Of a stretch of 62,897 nt of DNA, positions 24,526 to 32,520 are shown piece after piece. Source of the stretch: Candidatus Moraniibacteriota bacterium (GTDB lineage: Bacteria > Patescibacteriota > Minisyncoccia > Moranbacterales > GCA-2747515); the NCBI GenBank assembly GCA_030592425.1, contig JAUVJK010000001.1, positions 1-62,897 on the forward strand, read 5' to 3'. The position numbers and the translations under genes were made by a program. Each line of letters starts with the position of its first letter. Position 1 is the first letter of the stretch. Under the pieces are notes generated by a model that was given only the letters and a program-made list of their open reading frames with translations, searched no databases and was not told the DNA's origin.

Positions 24526-25026
24526 CTATTCATCATCAATGAATACCTTTGTCATATTTAAATTTTTCACCATCTCATATTCCCTCTGACATCCAGAAGA
24601 CTGTTGCCAACGGTTTGCAAAAATGATCACATCAACTTTTCCTGATGTGAGAAGTGGTGCAAAAAATTTCTCAAATTTTTCATTAATATTTTGTTCTTTG
24701 AGATTTTTCAGATTTGAATTATGAAAGGGAATTTGATTAAAAACAAAATAACCCTCTTTTTCATACTGATCAATAATCATTTGCAATTCCTTTAATTGTT
24801 CCTCCATCGATCGATCTGTCGTCGGAGACATTGGGTGCGAGACAAAAAGAACTTCTTTATCTTCCCTATTATCATATATAAACTGAAGTGCGATTTCTAA
24901 CGCTTCGTCATATGTTTCTACGAAGGCCAATTGATCTTTAAGATCTTCATGATCTATTTGCCTCTTGTTCTTTTTTTGTATATTCAATTGATCAGTAGAA
25001 AATTGATCTTGTATTCGTGGTTCCAT
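24526..25026 (-). CDS. DUF4406 / nucleoside deoxyribosyltransferase-like protein
   Basis: 166 residues. The N-terminal third is a charged leader. The core VLFVSHPMSPTTDRSMEEQL, an amphipathic helix, a segment ending GKVDVIIFANRWQQSSGCQREYEMVKNLNM and a terminal KVFIDDE strand follow the pattern of DUF4406, a nucleoside 2-deoxyribosyltransferase-like fold. The Asp and Glu of the fold (VDVI, REYEM) are present. It could act on modified nucleotides, but the substrate is not predictable. It follows a 39-codon frame by 7 bases. Confidence 0.65.
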   Translation of the reverse strand: MEPRIQDQFSTDQLNIQKKNKRQIDHEDLKDQLAFVETYDEALEIALQFIYDNREDKEVLFVSHPMSPTTDRSMEEQLKELQMIIDQYEKEGYFVFNQIPFHNSNLKNLKEQNINEKFEKFFAPLLTSGKVDVIIFANRWQQSSGCQREYEMVKNLNMTKVFIDDE

Positions 25027-25033
25027 TTGATTA

Positions 25034-25153
25034 TTATTTTTCGGATAAATACAGATGCTTTTTAGAATCTAACCGAACACTTTTATACAATAATACATTA
25101 ATTGTATAAAAGATCAGTGCAAGAATAATTGAAATAATAGCAATAACATACAT
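25034..25153 (-). CDS. Possible 39-residue single-helix membrane protein
   Basis: ATG at 25151-25153, TAA at 25034-25036. About 20 hydrophobic residues (MYVIAIISIILALIFYTI) are followed by a basic tail (KSVRLDSKKH), the pattern of a bitopic small membrane protein. It ends 7 bases before the next gene. No Shine-Dalgarno site is visible, and a 12-bp inverted repeat (CTTTTATACAAT arms) overlaps it, so it could instead be chance. Confidence 0.35.
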   Translation of the reverse strand: MYVIAIISIILALIFYTINVLLYKSVRLDSKKHLYLSEK

Positions 25154-25183
25154 TTATTATATATAGCTATTTATGATTTATCC

Positions 25184-25678
25184 CTATTCTTTCTCCTGCC
25201 ACAAACCGACATGACCAGCAAAGGCCTGCTTTTGAACTGCACGAAATGTATCCACATGCGCAACATCTGGTGGAATCGTTATGAATTGTGCATACCCTTC
25301 TGCGATCATGACTTCATTGATCCATTGATCTCCGATATAAACATGTCGCAAGAGACGGTCATATTTATCTGTTTCAGAGACGTCCTTCACAAGGGTAACG
25401 TTTTTCCCTTCTACAAGTTCTTTCATCCGCTGAGTCGCTTCATCAAAATACCATTTCCCTTTTTCTGGCGTATCAATACCAAGAAGTCGCACTCGCCGCC
25501 CATCATCAAGGACAAATGTATCTCCATCAATTACACGCACAACATGAACCGTAGTAATTACATCAACAGTTGATATAGTATCCGATGTGCTTTGTAACAA
25601 TACTTCTGCATACCACAAAAGAATTAAGCCCAAAAGAGCGACAATAACACCAATGATCAACTGTTTTTTATTTTTCAT
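25184..25678 (-). CDS. Membrane-anchored thermonuclease (SNase family)
   Basis: 164 residues from the ATG at 25678 (MKNKKQLIIGVIVALLGLIL), a signal anchor, then the staphylococcal-nuclease fold. Catalytic positions are visible: VIDGDTF (Asp), RVRLLGIDTPE (Arg, Asp), EATQRMKEL (Glu) and DRLLRHVY (Arg). It probably degrades DNA or RNA outside the membrane; together with ComEC and DprA it may serve nucleic-acid scavenging. The longer upstream frame overlaps the next gene and is rejected. Confidence 0.88.
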   Translation of the reverse strand: MKNKKQLIIGVIVALLGLILLWYAEVLLQSTSDTISTVDVITTVHVVRVIDGDTFVLDDGRRVRLLGIDTPEKGKWYFDEATQRMKELVEGKNVTLVKDVSETDKYDRLLRHVYIGDQWINEVMIAEGYAQFITIPPDVAHVDTFRAVQKQAFAGHVGLWQEKE

Positions 25679-25734
25679 GAAGAATAAAAAATTTATTTTC
25701 AATAATATTCTCTTATTATTACAAAATTTCACCA

Positions 25735-25773
25735 AAAGAAAAAGCCGTATCCACACTGTGGTGCAAATACGAC
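25735..25773 (-). terminator. Terminator after the 25809 gene
   Basis: GTCGTAT (plus 25767-25773) pairs with ATACGGC (plus 25744-25750) and an inner CCAC/GTGG stem adds to it; TTTTTCTTTT follows on the minus strand. Confidence 0.65.
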
Positions 25774-25808
25774 ATAAAACTTTGTTATGATCTTGATAGA
25801 ATGTATTT

Positions 25809-26243
25809 CTAATCGTAGCAAACAATGATGCATTTATCATCTAGTCCAAGAGTCGCGTCGTGAACGCTTTTCATTTCAGATGTAAGTCCCGACATACTAC
25901 TGTTTCCTCGATATCTTTGTTGTGTACCAAATAAAGACGAATTTTCCTCTTCCACAAGACGTCGATGAACTTCATCCTTATCCGAATAGTTCTCAGGCAT
26001 AGGAATGCCACTGATATCATCAACGCCGAAACAGTCCTTCAAATGACCACTAAGGTTTTTGTACACGCCACGCTCCCTGATCTGAGTCTCTAAATCTTTC
26101 TTCTTATTCTTAAAGCGCTTCTCACACTCTGCATTATCCGTTCGCAAAGCACGTTTTAATTGATAAATTACATTATTATACGCCACGATCACACTTCCAT
26201 GACGAAAAATACTATTGTCATTCTGATAATTCAATGAATCCAC
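25809..26243 (-). CDS. Orphan soluble protein
   Basis: 144 residues starting at a GTG (protein MDSLNYQNDNSIFRHGS) with AGGGGA upstream. Charged and helical in the middle (RALRTDNAECEKRFKNKKKD), then a region with FGVDDISGIPMPENYSDKDE. No membrane helix or known motif. It has its own terminator. Function unknown. Confidence 0.6.
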   Translation of the reverse strand: MDSLNYQNDNSIFRHGSVIVAYNNVIYQLKRALRTDNAECEKRFKNKKKDLETQIRERGVYKNLSGHLKDCFGVDDISGIPMPENYSDKDEVHRRLVEEENSSLFGTQQRYRGNSSMSGLTSEMKSVHDATLGLDDKCIIVCYD

Positions 26244-26355
26244 AACAATTTCCCCTACTATTAAGCTACAAGAATATACTATTGCAAGAAGTTCCTTGCT
26301 AAAAAAATTATACTCCCGTCTTTTATAATATGCAAGATGAATTGACTTATATAAT

Positions 26356-26386
26356 AAAAAAACAGGCTTTTATCATGCCTATTTTT
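26356..26386 (-). terminator. Terminator after ndk
   Basis: AAAATAGGC and GCCTGTTTT pair (one G-U) around a 9-base loop, followed by more T residues on the minus strand. Confidence 0.8.
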
Positions 26387-26405
26387 TCATCGTAAGTAAA
26401 GTCTT

Positions 26406-27017
26406 TTACTCCAAAATGCCATCCATATTCACATCGTAGAGAATTTGTTCTTGAATGTGTCGATACTCAATAATATCATCTTCATCAAACCAGATTGCAA
26501 TCTCTTTCTTTGCCTCTTCTGGATCACCAGATGCATGAATCAAATTTCGGATCGAACGATTATCTGCATCTGCCAACTGGTAAGAATCCAATGTGAAATC
26601 ACCACGAATTGTGCCAACATCTGTTCCAAGAGGCTCTGTTCCACCAGTAATTTTACGTACCAATGGAATTGCATGACTTCCCTCCCAGATCATCGCGAGA
26701 ACTGGCCCAGCTGACATATACTTTGCATTTGCTTCAAGGATTGCAACGCCATTATCGCGGTATGTCTTATAGGGTGATTTCTCACCTTTCTTTTCATATG
26801 CCGCAGCTGCTTTTTCACCAACCGTCTCAAGCCATTCCTCCCCGCCAACCATGTAATGCTCTGTCGCTCGCTCTGGTGTTGGAAGTACCATTTTCATCGC
26901 AACAAGTTTCAAACCAACACGCTCATAACGGCTAATGATCTCACCCATCAACGATCGCTGAATACCATCAGGCTTAATGATAACAAGCGTACGTTCATTT
27001 TGCATTTTTTGTGCCAT
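26406..27017 (-). CDS. ndk: Nucleoside diphosphate kinase with internal insertion
   Basis: Transfers the gamma phosphate among nucleotides via a phospho-histidine. ERTLVIIKPDGIQRSLMGEI opens the fold; the catalytic His is in NLIHASGD, as in RNxIHGSD. The protein has about 203 residues against 135-150; the extra length is an insertion of about 35 residues around 55-95 (GGEEWLETVGEKAAAAYEKK) and a longer C-terminus. The start at 27017 (MAQKMQNERTL) is used; 27032 or 27005 are possible, none with a Shine-Dalgarno site. Confidence 0.93.
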   Translation of the reverse strand: MAQKMQNERTLVIIKPDGIQRSLMGEIISRYERVGLKLVAMKMVLPTPERATEHYMVGGEEWLETVGEKAAAAYEKKGEKSPYKTYRDNGVAILEANAKYMSAGPVLAMIWEGSHAIPLVRKITGGTEPLGTDVGTIRGDFTLDSYQLADADNRSIRNLIHASGDPEEAKKEIAIWFDEDDIIEYRHIQEQILYDVNMDGILE

Positions 27018-27082
27018 AGTTTTATGTGTCATTTATTAAAATGTAATCACAGGCATTATAACAAATGAGCACGAGAAAACAA

Positions 27083-27192
27083 GACCCGTCACTCATGAGT
27101 GACAGGTCAAGTCACGTCGCTCGCGAGAAACGTCACTCGCGAGTGACGTATCGAGCGATGTAACAAGACCTATCACTTGCAAGTAAGAGATC
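27083..27192. repeat. Cluster of four REP-like palindromes
   Basis: Unit 1 (27083-27108) is GACC-c-GTCACTCA/TGAGTGAC-a-GGTC. The centre contains the perfect 20-base palindrome at 27130-27149 (half-site ACGTCACTCG), flanked by arms 27111-27123 and 27152-27164 that pair at 12 of 13 positions. Unit 4 (27167-27192) is a degenerate copy of unit 1 centred on ACTTGCAAGT. It lies in the spacer between the 27249 gene and ndk. Confidence 0.7.
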
Positions 27193-27248
27193 ATATTTTA
27201 TGGCACGATCATTTATAAATGCTATATATCACAAATAACGTAAAAGAT

Positions 27249-27836
27249 TCACAGAACAAGAGGAAAAAGATGTGGTGTAATGAACGCTTCCACAAGAGCA
27301 GCGATAACGAGCAGTGGCGCAATAATATAGACAAAGGCACGCAGCGCCAATCGAATATGCGGGCGTAATGATTCTTTAAAACGTGTCCGACGATACATAC
27401 GAAAACCAAGTAAAAAGCCATAGGAACTCGCGAGAAGAAAACCCGTCAACTCAATAATGCCATGCGGAACAAGAAGGATCAGAACCTCCGCCAAAGGCGT
27501 TCCCGTTGCAACAAGATGAGCACTGAGAAGACCGAGAACATTCCCATTGATCAATAGATACATAAATGGTGGAATGCCAAAAAGAAGTCCACCAATAAGC
27601 GCCACAAATGATTTGAGAACATTATTCACCATGATCACAAGCATCAATTGCCATGATGAGAGATCCATAAAGAATTCTGCAAATTGTCCCAAGTCATCAA
27701 GTACCTCTGTTGTTGCTTCTGAATTCGTTAGAGCCGTATAGATTCCGAAAAAAAGAGCGCTCAAAAAAATAATAATCGTCGGAAGGAGAAATCGAAAAGT
27801 TGGCTGTAGTGGCTGAAAATATTTTTTTATATCCAT
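27249..27836 (-). CDS. SpoIIM / DUF95-type membrane protein
   Basis: 195 residues with five or six hydrophobic helices. MVNNVLKSFVALIGGLLFGI, the NGNVLGLLSAH segment, PHGIIELTGFLLASSYGFLL and the final APLLVIAALVEAFITP match the stage II sporulation protein M family, found widely in non-sporulating bacteria. Such proteins are thought to sit in the envelope with wall-remodelling or transport partners; no specific role is claimed. It follows the ComEC hydrolase gene by 12 bases, so probably the same transcript. Confidence 0.85.
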   Translation of the reverse strand: MDIKKYFQPLQPTFRFLLPTIIIFLSALFFGIYTALTNSEATTEVLDDLGQFAEFFMDLSSWQLMLVIMVNNVLKSFVALIGGLLFGIPPFMYLLINGNVLGLLSAHLVATGTPLAEVLILLVPHGIIELTGFLLASSYGFLLGFRMYRRTRFKESLRPHIRLALRAFVYIIAPLLVIAALVEAFITPHLFPLVL

Positions 27837-27848
27837 ACCAAAATTTTA

Positions 27849-28724
27849 TTAATTCATACGATCGACTTCTATTGTACACGACGCTTTTGATTCTGAACAA
27901 ATATACTGGATTGTTCCCATTTCATCAGTGCGCAGGATCTTCACATCAGCTGTAGAAAAACGATCCAGAACTTCTTGTACCGGATGACCATAACGATTAT
28001 CTTTACCCGCAGAGATCACGGTATCACGTGGCATAATACGCGAAAGAAATTTGTCACTCGTTGATGACTTGGAGCCGTGATGACTCGCTTTGAGAACGGT
28101 AATCTCGTCTGTCAGTGGCAGGAGATCTTCTTGATCTCGTGGCAGATCACCCCCAAGGAAAAATTGTTCATCACCAACGCGAAAAATACCACTCACACTC
28201 ATCGCATTCCAATCATTAGAAGAATCTGTGTCAACATGATCAAAAGGATAGACAATAGAAAATTCTGCCCCCGAGGGAAATGTGATCGTATGACCATAAT
28301 ACGCTTCGATCACATCAATATTATTGCGATCAATCATGTCACTAAGTGCTACAAAAGTTTTACTATCTTTTTGTGCATTTGTCATCATGATTTGTTCCAC
28401 GTTATATTGTGTAATAACATCGACAAGACCATTAATATGATCTTCATCAGGATGTGTCGCAATCACTGTTTCGATTGTGCGATCCCAAAAGGGCATGTAT
28501 GCACCAAGTCGTTCAAGAAGTAATGTGCCATTGGGCCCACCATCGATCAATATTTGATTACTACCTTCACTGATGAGTATTGCATCACCTTGTCCAATAT
28601 CAAAAAATGTCACGCGCGTATCTTCTGCACGACGCGCAAGCACGATCATACCTGCACAGATCAATGTAAATGCAAAGAAAATTGCAAACATCGTATAAAT
28701 AGTCTTACGGTAACGCGGTGACAT
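27849..28724 (-). CDS. ComEC-type metallo-beta-lactamase domain protein
   Basis: 291 residues. A membrane anchor at about 10-30 precedes a metallo-beta-lactamase fold of the ComEC/Rec2 type: FFDIGQGDAILI, ATHPDEDHINGL (metal ligands), LGGDLP and KASHHGSKSS. In most bacteria this is the C-terminal domain of ComEC; here it is a separate gene overlapping the channel gene by 20 bases. Probably degrades the non-transported strand during DNA uptake, on the outer face of the membrane. Confidence 0.88.
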   Translation of the reverse strand: MSPRYRKTIYTMFAIFFAFTLICAGMIVLARRAEDTRVTFFDIGQGDAILISEGSNQILIDGGPNGTLLLERLGAYMPFWDRTIETVIATHPDEDHINGLVDVITQYNVEQIMMTNAQKDSKTFVALSDMIDRNNIDVIEAYYGHTITFPSGAEFSIVYPFDHVDTDSSNDWNAMSVSGIFRVGDEQFFLGGDLPRDQEDLLPLTDEITVLKASHHGSKSSTSDKFLSRIMPRDTVISAGKDNRYGHPVQEVLDRFSTADVKILRTDEMGTIQYICSESKASCTIEVDRMN

Positions 28725-30180
28725 AACGTTTTCTCAAATAAATTAAGATCGCAATGAGAAGGATATAATATAGTATAACAGAGAAAATCGACAATGCCTC
28801 GATCTGCCGATAACTCCATTCTTGCTGTGCAAAGAAAGAAATGATTGCAACTTCATAAGACAACAACGTATGTGCAAACCATCCAGCAACCATCGCCAAC
28901 GGCACGAAGATTGACCCTACTACAGCAGCAATAAAAACAAATAACATCGTGATTGGAATGATCGGTAAAATAAGGACGTTGACCAAGAGTGAAATGAAGG
29001 AAATGATATGAAAATTATAGATAATGATCGGCACAACAAAGATCTGGGCACATAACGTCAGAAAGAGGATTTCTGTAATACCAAGTGCTCGTACCCGCTT
29101 TACAAAAAAATGATCAAATAAAGGAAAAAGAAGGATAATCCCAAGCGTCGCTAGAAATGATAATTGAAATCCAATATCATAACGTAGCAATAAAGGGTTA
29201 AATAAAAGCATACTAGCACCAGCGATCACGATCGCATTTTGAGCCTCCCCCATCCGCCCACTTCGCAAGGCAAAAAGAAGTAGCATGCCCATAATTGCAG
29301 CGCGTACACCTGATGAAGGAAAACCAATCATTGCAACAAAGAGAAAAATTCCTGCAAGCGATAGCCACAAAGCCTGTCGACGCCAGAGACCAAGTGCAAT
29401 ACCGACGATGATCAAATACTGCGCAATGATCGTTACATTATAGCCGCTTACTGCAACAATATGAGTCATTCCTGTAAGAGAAAAAGCATTTTGCAATTCT
29501 TCACTCAAACGGTCATCACCACCAAAAAGAAGTCCATTAGCCAACGCTGCTTGTGGTGCAACAATCACACTGTTTACATTTGTCTCCATTGTCTGACGAA
29601 GTGCAATAACACGTCCATAAAGCGACTCCTCATGTGCAATGAAGTTGATCGTCGTATCTGCACATTGATAATTAATACTACTCTTAGCCAGATACATACG
29701 ATAATCAAAACCATTATCTCTATTTTGCGGCGTTTCCAATATGCATGAAAGTGCAATACGGTCACCATAGGCAATATTTTCGTAGCGATCGACACGCACA
29801 AGAGCCCGCTGGTCATCATCAATCTCGACAATGATATTTTGATAACGTTCTTTGATAACAGGTTCTTTAACAATGATCGTTTCACGTTCAAAATGTTGTC
29901 CTGCAAATACCGTATGATCCGTCCTTTGTAATGCATGATCCATTTGTACAGCACCAAAAATAGTACAAATGATAAACAAAACAATCACACGCGATAGTGG
30001 TATACGCCACAATGCGAATAATACGATCAGAACCATGATCACAAGAATGCTGGAGAAAAAGAAAAGATCTCCAATAAGATAAGACCGACTAAAAACACCA
30101 GCTATAATGCCACATGCCCCGAAAAGAAAAAAGACCGATGGATGGACCAATCGCTCTTTTTTATGCAATATGCCATTCAT
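28705..30180 (-). CDS. comEC: DNA uptake channel ComEC (N-terminal and competence domains)
   Basis: 491 residues, about ten helices. An OB-like soluble region (HFERETIIVKEPVIKE; LSCILETPQNRDNGFDYRMY) precedes the competence domain with HIVAVSGYNVTIIAQYLI, FPSSGVRAAIMGMLLL and RYDIGFQLSFLATLGI, all hallmark segments. The metallo-beta-lactamase domain is in the next gene. Forms the inner-membrane channel for single-stranded DNA; dprA in this window would receive the DNA. Confidence 0.93.
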   Translation of the reverse strand: MNGILHKKERLVHPSVFFLFGACGIIAGVFSRSYLIGDLFFFSSILVIMVLIVLFALWRIPLSRVIVLFIICTIFGAVQMDHALQRTDHTVFAGQHFERETIIVKEPVIKERYQNIIVEIDDDQRALVRVDRYENIAYGDRIALSCILETPQNRDNGFDYRMYLAKSSINYQCADTTINFIAHEESLYGRVIALRQTMETNVNSVIVAPQAALANGLLFGGDDRLSEELQNAFSLTGMTHIVAVSGYNVTIIAQYLIIVGIALGLWRRQALWLSLAGIFLFVAMIGFPSSGVRAAIMGMLLLFALRSGRMGEAQNAIVIAGASMLLFNPLLLRYDIGFQLSFLATLGIILLFPLFDHFFVKRVRALGITEILFLTLCAQIFVVPIIIYNFHIISFISLLVNVLILPIIPITMLFVFIAAVVGSIFVPLAMVAGWFAHTLLSYEVAIISFFAQQEWSYRQIEALSIFSVILYYILLIAILIYLRKRYVTALP

Positions 30181-30398
30181 AGCTTGATATCAATGATTTT
30201 TGTACGTGTATGTATATTTCGCACAATCGTGATCAAACTCTTTGGACTATGAAAATATTCACTAAGAATCTTGATTAATTCTTTATTTTCTCCACCATCC
30301 ACAGGAGATACAGAAAGACGCACTTGATATTTATTTTTCTCGATCTCTTCAATAACATTTCTTTTTGCGTGTAACATGACTTTCACTGTAATACGCAT
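30177..30398 (-). CDS. DUF167 (YggU-like) family protein
   Basis: 73 residues. VKVMLHAKRNVIEEIEKNKY, VRLSVSPVDGGENKELIKIL and SPKSLITIVRNIHTRTKIIDI match the DUF167 pattern (PPVDGKAN loop and the K/R-rich end). It overlaps comEC by 4 bases. The family has no firmly established function. Confidence 0.85.
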   Translation of the reverse strand: MRITVKVMLHAKRNVIEEIEKNKYQVRLSVSPVDGGENKELIKILSEYFHSPKSLITIVRNIHTRTKIIDIKL

Positions 30399-30407
30399 AA
30401 AGACTCC

Positions 30408-30854
30408 TTATTTTAGCTGTTTGAGCATCTTCTCGAAGCTTTCAACACTTCCAAATCCCTTATAAACACTTGCAAAACGAATAAAGGCAACCTCATCTGT
30501 ATCCCTCAATTTATCCATGATCATCTTTCCAATTTTTTTACTCTCGATCTTTCGTTTTTCACTTGCTTGAAGATCATATTCAATTTCATTGAGGATCTTC
30601 TGGATCTTTTCTTCGTTAACAGGACGTTTTTCAAGCGCTTTACGCAATCCAACTTCGATCTTGCGACGATCATAATCTTCTTTCTCGCCGCTCCTCTTCA
30701 CAACGGTAAAACGAACAATCTCAATTTCTTCATAGGTCGTAAAGCGTTCCTCACATTTGGAACACTGTCGTCGTCGACGCACTGACTTCCCGCCCTTGGT
30801 GACACGTGAATCAATGACCTGTGTTTGTTTGTAGCTACAAAGTGGACAATACAT
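30408..30854 (-). CDS. nrdR: Transcriptional repressor NrdR
   Basis: Represses ribonucleotide reductase genes in response to ATP/dATP. 148 residues: a zinc ribbon with C3, C6, C31 and C34, RRRRQCSKCEERFTTYE, and an ATP-cone domain (FTVVKRSGEKEDYDRRKIEV onward, ending FIRFASVYKGF). It is the first gene of the nrdR-DUF167-comEC-hydrolase-SpoIIM run. Its presence implies a ribonucleotide reductase elsewhere in the genome. Confidence 0.96.
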   Translation of the reverse strand: MYCPLCSYKQTQVIDSRVTKGGKSVRRRRQCSKCEERFTTYEEIEIVRFTVVKRSGEKEDYDRRKIEVGLRKALEKRPVNEEKIQKILNEIEYDLQASEKRKIESKKIGKMIMDKLRDTDEVAFIRFASVYKGFGSVESFEKMLKQLK

Positions 30855-30901
30855 AATATTCTTTATTTAATATCTCTATCGTACCATTTTCTATTAAAAA
30901 G

Positions 30902-30930
30902 AAAAACCAGCATACCATTTGGTAAGCTGG
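30902..30930 (-). terminator. Terminator after the 30953 gene
   Basis: CCAGC-T-TACC and GGTA-T-GCTGG (plus 30907-30930) pair with one T-T mismatch around AAAT, followed by TTTTTC on the minus strand. Confidence 0.8.
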
Positions 30931-30952
30931 ATACAGTGTTTTTTTGAATAAT

Positions 30953-31585
30953 TCAATCCCAATGAGCAACAGTACAAATTTGTCGTTTTTCAAAGGGAAG
31001 GTATCTCTGCTGCGGATGTCGGACTTGAAGAAATGGATCCTTACGTGCATATTGAATACGCAGTTCAAGATAAGGACTAATTTTCTGTAGACGCTCCACA
31101 AGGTGAAAAACCTCCATTGGCGCACTATAATTCATGAGTAAATAATCACTTCCCATGACAGATTCCCATGGCGTCTCATGCCACGACACAAATACACTGT
31201 ACTCTGATGCCCAATAAAAAGACAATAAGTAGGCCAAAGTACCAAGCGCAATACAAAACGATAGAAATCCGATCCCAAGATCTTCAATCGGCATTAGCCA
31301 TACGATCACATTACTCATGAACGCAAACAAAGAGATTGCCCAGATAATCAATATACCAACCGTCACTCTACGAACTATTGTGCTATGACGCGAAAGTATT
31401 TTACCGATCATTGCAATGAATGGATAAACATCTCTCTCAACAAGGGCATCTTTATGCATCGAAATCTCATATTTTGATAGCATTGAAATACCACATTGAA
31501 CCAAGTATTTTTGCAATGAGATCATTCGATGTGCTTCAGGATGTCCAGAAAGAAAAAATGTAAAAGGTACTGTAGGCGTTGTCAT
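30953..31585 (-). CDS. Orphan two-helix membrane protein
   Basis: 210 residues: a soluble N-terminal region of about 75 residues, two hydrophobic helices (about 76-100 and 104-128), then a soluble C-terminal region with LVERLQKISPYLELRIQYARKDP. The start ATG has AGGGGG upstream. It has its own promoter and terminator. The layout and the phrase LELRIQYxxxDx repeat in the neighbour at 31733. Family not recognised. Confidence 0.7.
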   Translation of the reverse strand: MTTPTVPFTFFLSGHPEAHRMISLQKYLVQCGISMLSKYEISMHKDALVERDVYPFIAMIGKILSRHSTIVRRVTVGILIIWAISLFAFMSNVIVWLMPIEDLGIGFLSFCIALGTLAYLLSFYWASEYSVFVSWHETPWESVMGSDYLLMNYSAPMEVFHLVERLQKISPYLELRIQYARKDPFLQVRHPQQRYLPFEKRQICTVAHWD

Positions 31586-31631
31586 TTTTCAATCCCCCTA
31601 TGGATATACTGGTAATTTACCAGCGATCTCT

Positions 31632-31660
31632 ACTGTAGCGTAGCGCTGTGTATTTTGCAA
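31632..31660 (-). promoter_or_regulatory. Promoter of the 30953 gene
   Basis: Minus strand: -35 TTGCAA (31655-31660), 17-base spacer, -10 TACAGT (31632-31637). A CTGGTAA-A-TTACCAG hairpin follows the start site. Confidence 0.55.
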
Positions 31661-31682
31661 TTTCATTACTATACTCTGTAAA

Positions 31683-31715
31683 GAAAAAACCAGTCACCTA
31701 TTTCAGATTACTGGT
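31683..31715 (-). terminator. Terminator after the 31733 gene
   Basis: ACCAGT (plus 31710-31715 complement side) and ACTGGT (31689-31694) form a 6-bp stem with a 15-base loop, followed by TTTTTT on the minus strand. Confidence 0.7.
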
Positions 31716-31732
31716 CAAATTGTGTTTTCTAT

Positions 31733-32344
31733 CTAATGCCAAAATTGAGCGAAATATGTTTTATATGTTCGTGAATCATAGATATTAAGAAATGCACCCG
31801 ATCTATTTACACCATCCTCGAGAGTATATTGAATACGCACCCTCAGCTCGCTATTTACTTCAGAAAGCTTCTCTAAGTATAATGAAATACTCTGCGGTAT
31901 CGATTCATCATCTCGCGCCTTCATTTTTTTCCAATCATCAATTGAGATCCATTTTGTATAGTACCATTTTCGAATAAGGCCTATGCCTTTTAGATAATCA
32001 CGAAACCCAGCAATGATCACAGTAAGTACGAATAATACTAGACAGATCACTCCAAATGAGGTCACATTATCAAAGCTTGGCGTTGACCACCATTGTCTTA
32101 GATGATATATAGTAAAACCAAAAGCAAACAGAGTGAGAACCAAAAATGATAAGTAGACATACATAAAAGAATAGGCATAACGCACATGAAAATATTTCAG
32201 CCATAAAAAATATCTACTCTTTGTAGGAGTTGTCAGAAGATTGATGTACTGACACACCTTTTCACGGGATAGAAAAGAAAGATGTTTCCCTTTAAGGCAC
32301 TTTGTAAGTGAATCTGGATGTCGATTCCTAAAAGAACAACTCAT
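31733..32344 (-). CDS. Orphan two-helix membrane protein, related to the 30953 gene
   Basis: 203 residues from the ATG at 32344 (MSCSFRNRHPDS), chosen for AAAGGAGA upstream. A soluble N-terminal part, two helices (about 65-88 and 100-122), then a C-terminal region with LYLEKLSEVNSELRVRIQYT, which parallels LVERLQKISPYLELRIQYA of the 30953 protein. Both end in a short aromatic/His motif (QFWH; AHWD). Own promoter and terminator. Function unknown. Confidence 0.7.
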   Translation of the reverse strand: MSCSFRNRHPDSLTKCLKGKHLSFLSREKVCQYINLLTTPTKSRYFLWLKYFHVRYAYSFMYVYLSFLVLTLFAFGFTIYHLRQWWSTPSFDNVTSFGVICLVLFVLTVIIAGFRDYLKGIGLIRKWYYTKWISIDDWKKMKARDDESIPQSISLYLEKLSEVNSELRVRIQYTLEDGVNRSGAFLNIYDSRTYKTYFAQFWH

Positions 32345-32397
32345 TATCGTTTCTCCTTTCACTAAATTTGAATACAACAGAAATAATCAGTAGCACC

Positions 32398-32426
32398 ACC
32401 GTACAGTACAAAATTCTATTTGTCAA
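32398..32426 (-). promoter_or_regulatory. Promoter of the 31733 gene
   Basis: Minus strand: -35 TTGACA (32421-32426), 17-base spacer, -10 TACGGT (32398-32403). Confidence 0.55.
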
Positions 32427-32458
32427 TGCAATAAACATCTTCTATCTTCTTTATACGA

Positions 32459-32488
32459 TCAAAAAACCCTATACAAATTGCATAGAGT
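32459..32488 (-). terminator. Terminator after ftsZ
   Basis: CTCTATGCA and TGTATAGGG pair (two G-U) around a short AT loop, followed by TTTTTTG on the minus strand. Confidence 0.75.
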
Positions 32489-32520
32489 TCTGAAAAATTT
32501 TTATAAAATATTTCGTCCCT

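Noticed and set aside
25079..25112. Inverted repeat CTTTTATACAAT as a terminator
   Set aside because: No T tract follows on either strand, and it lies within a plausible small reading frame.
27083..27192. CRISPR array
   Set aside because: Units are palindromic, differ in length and sequence, have no regular spacers, and no cas genes are present.
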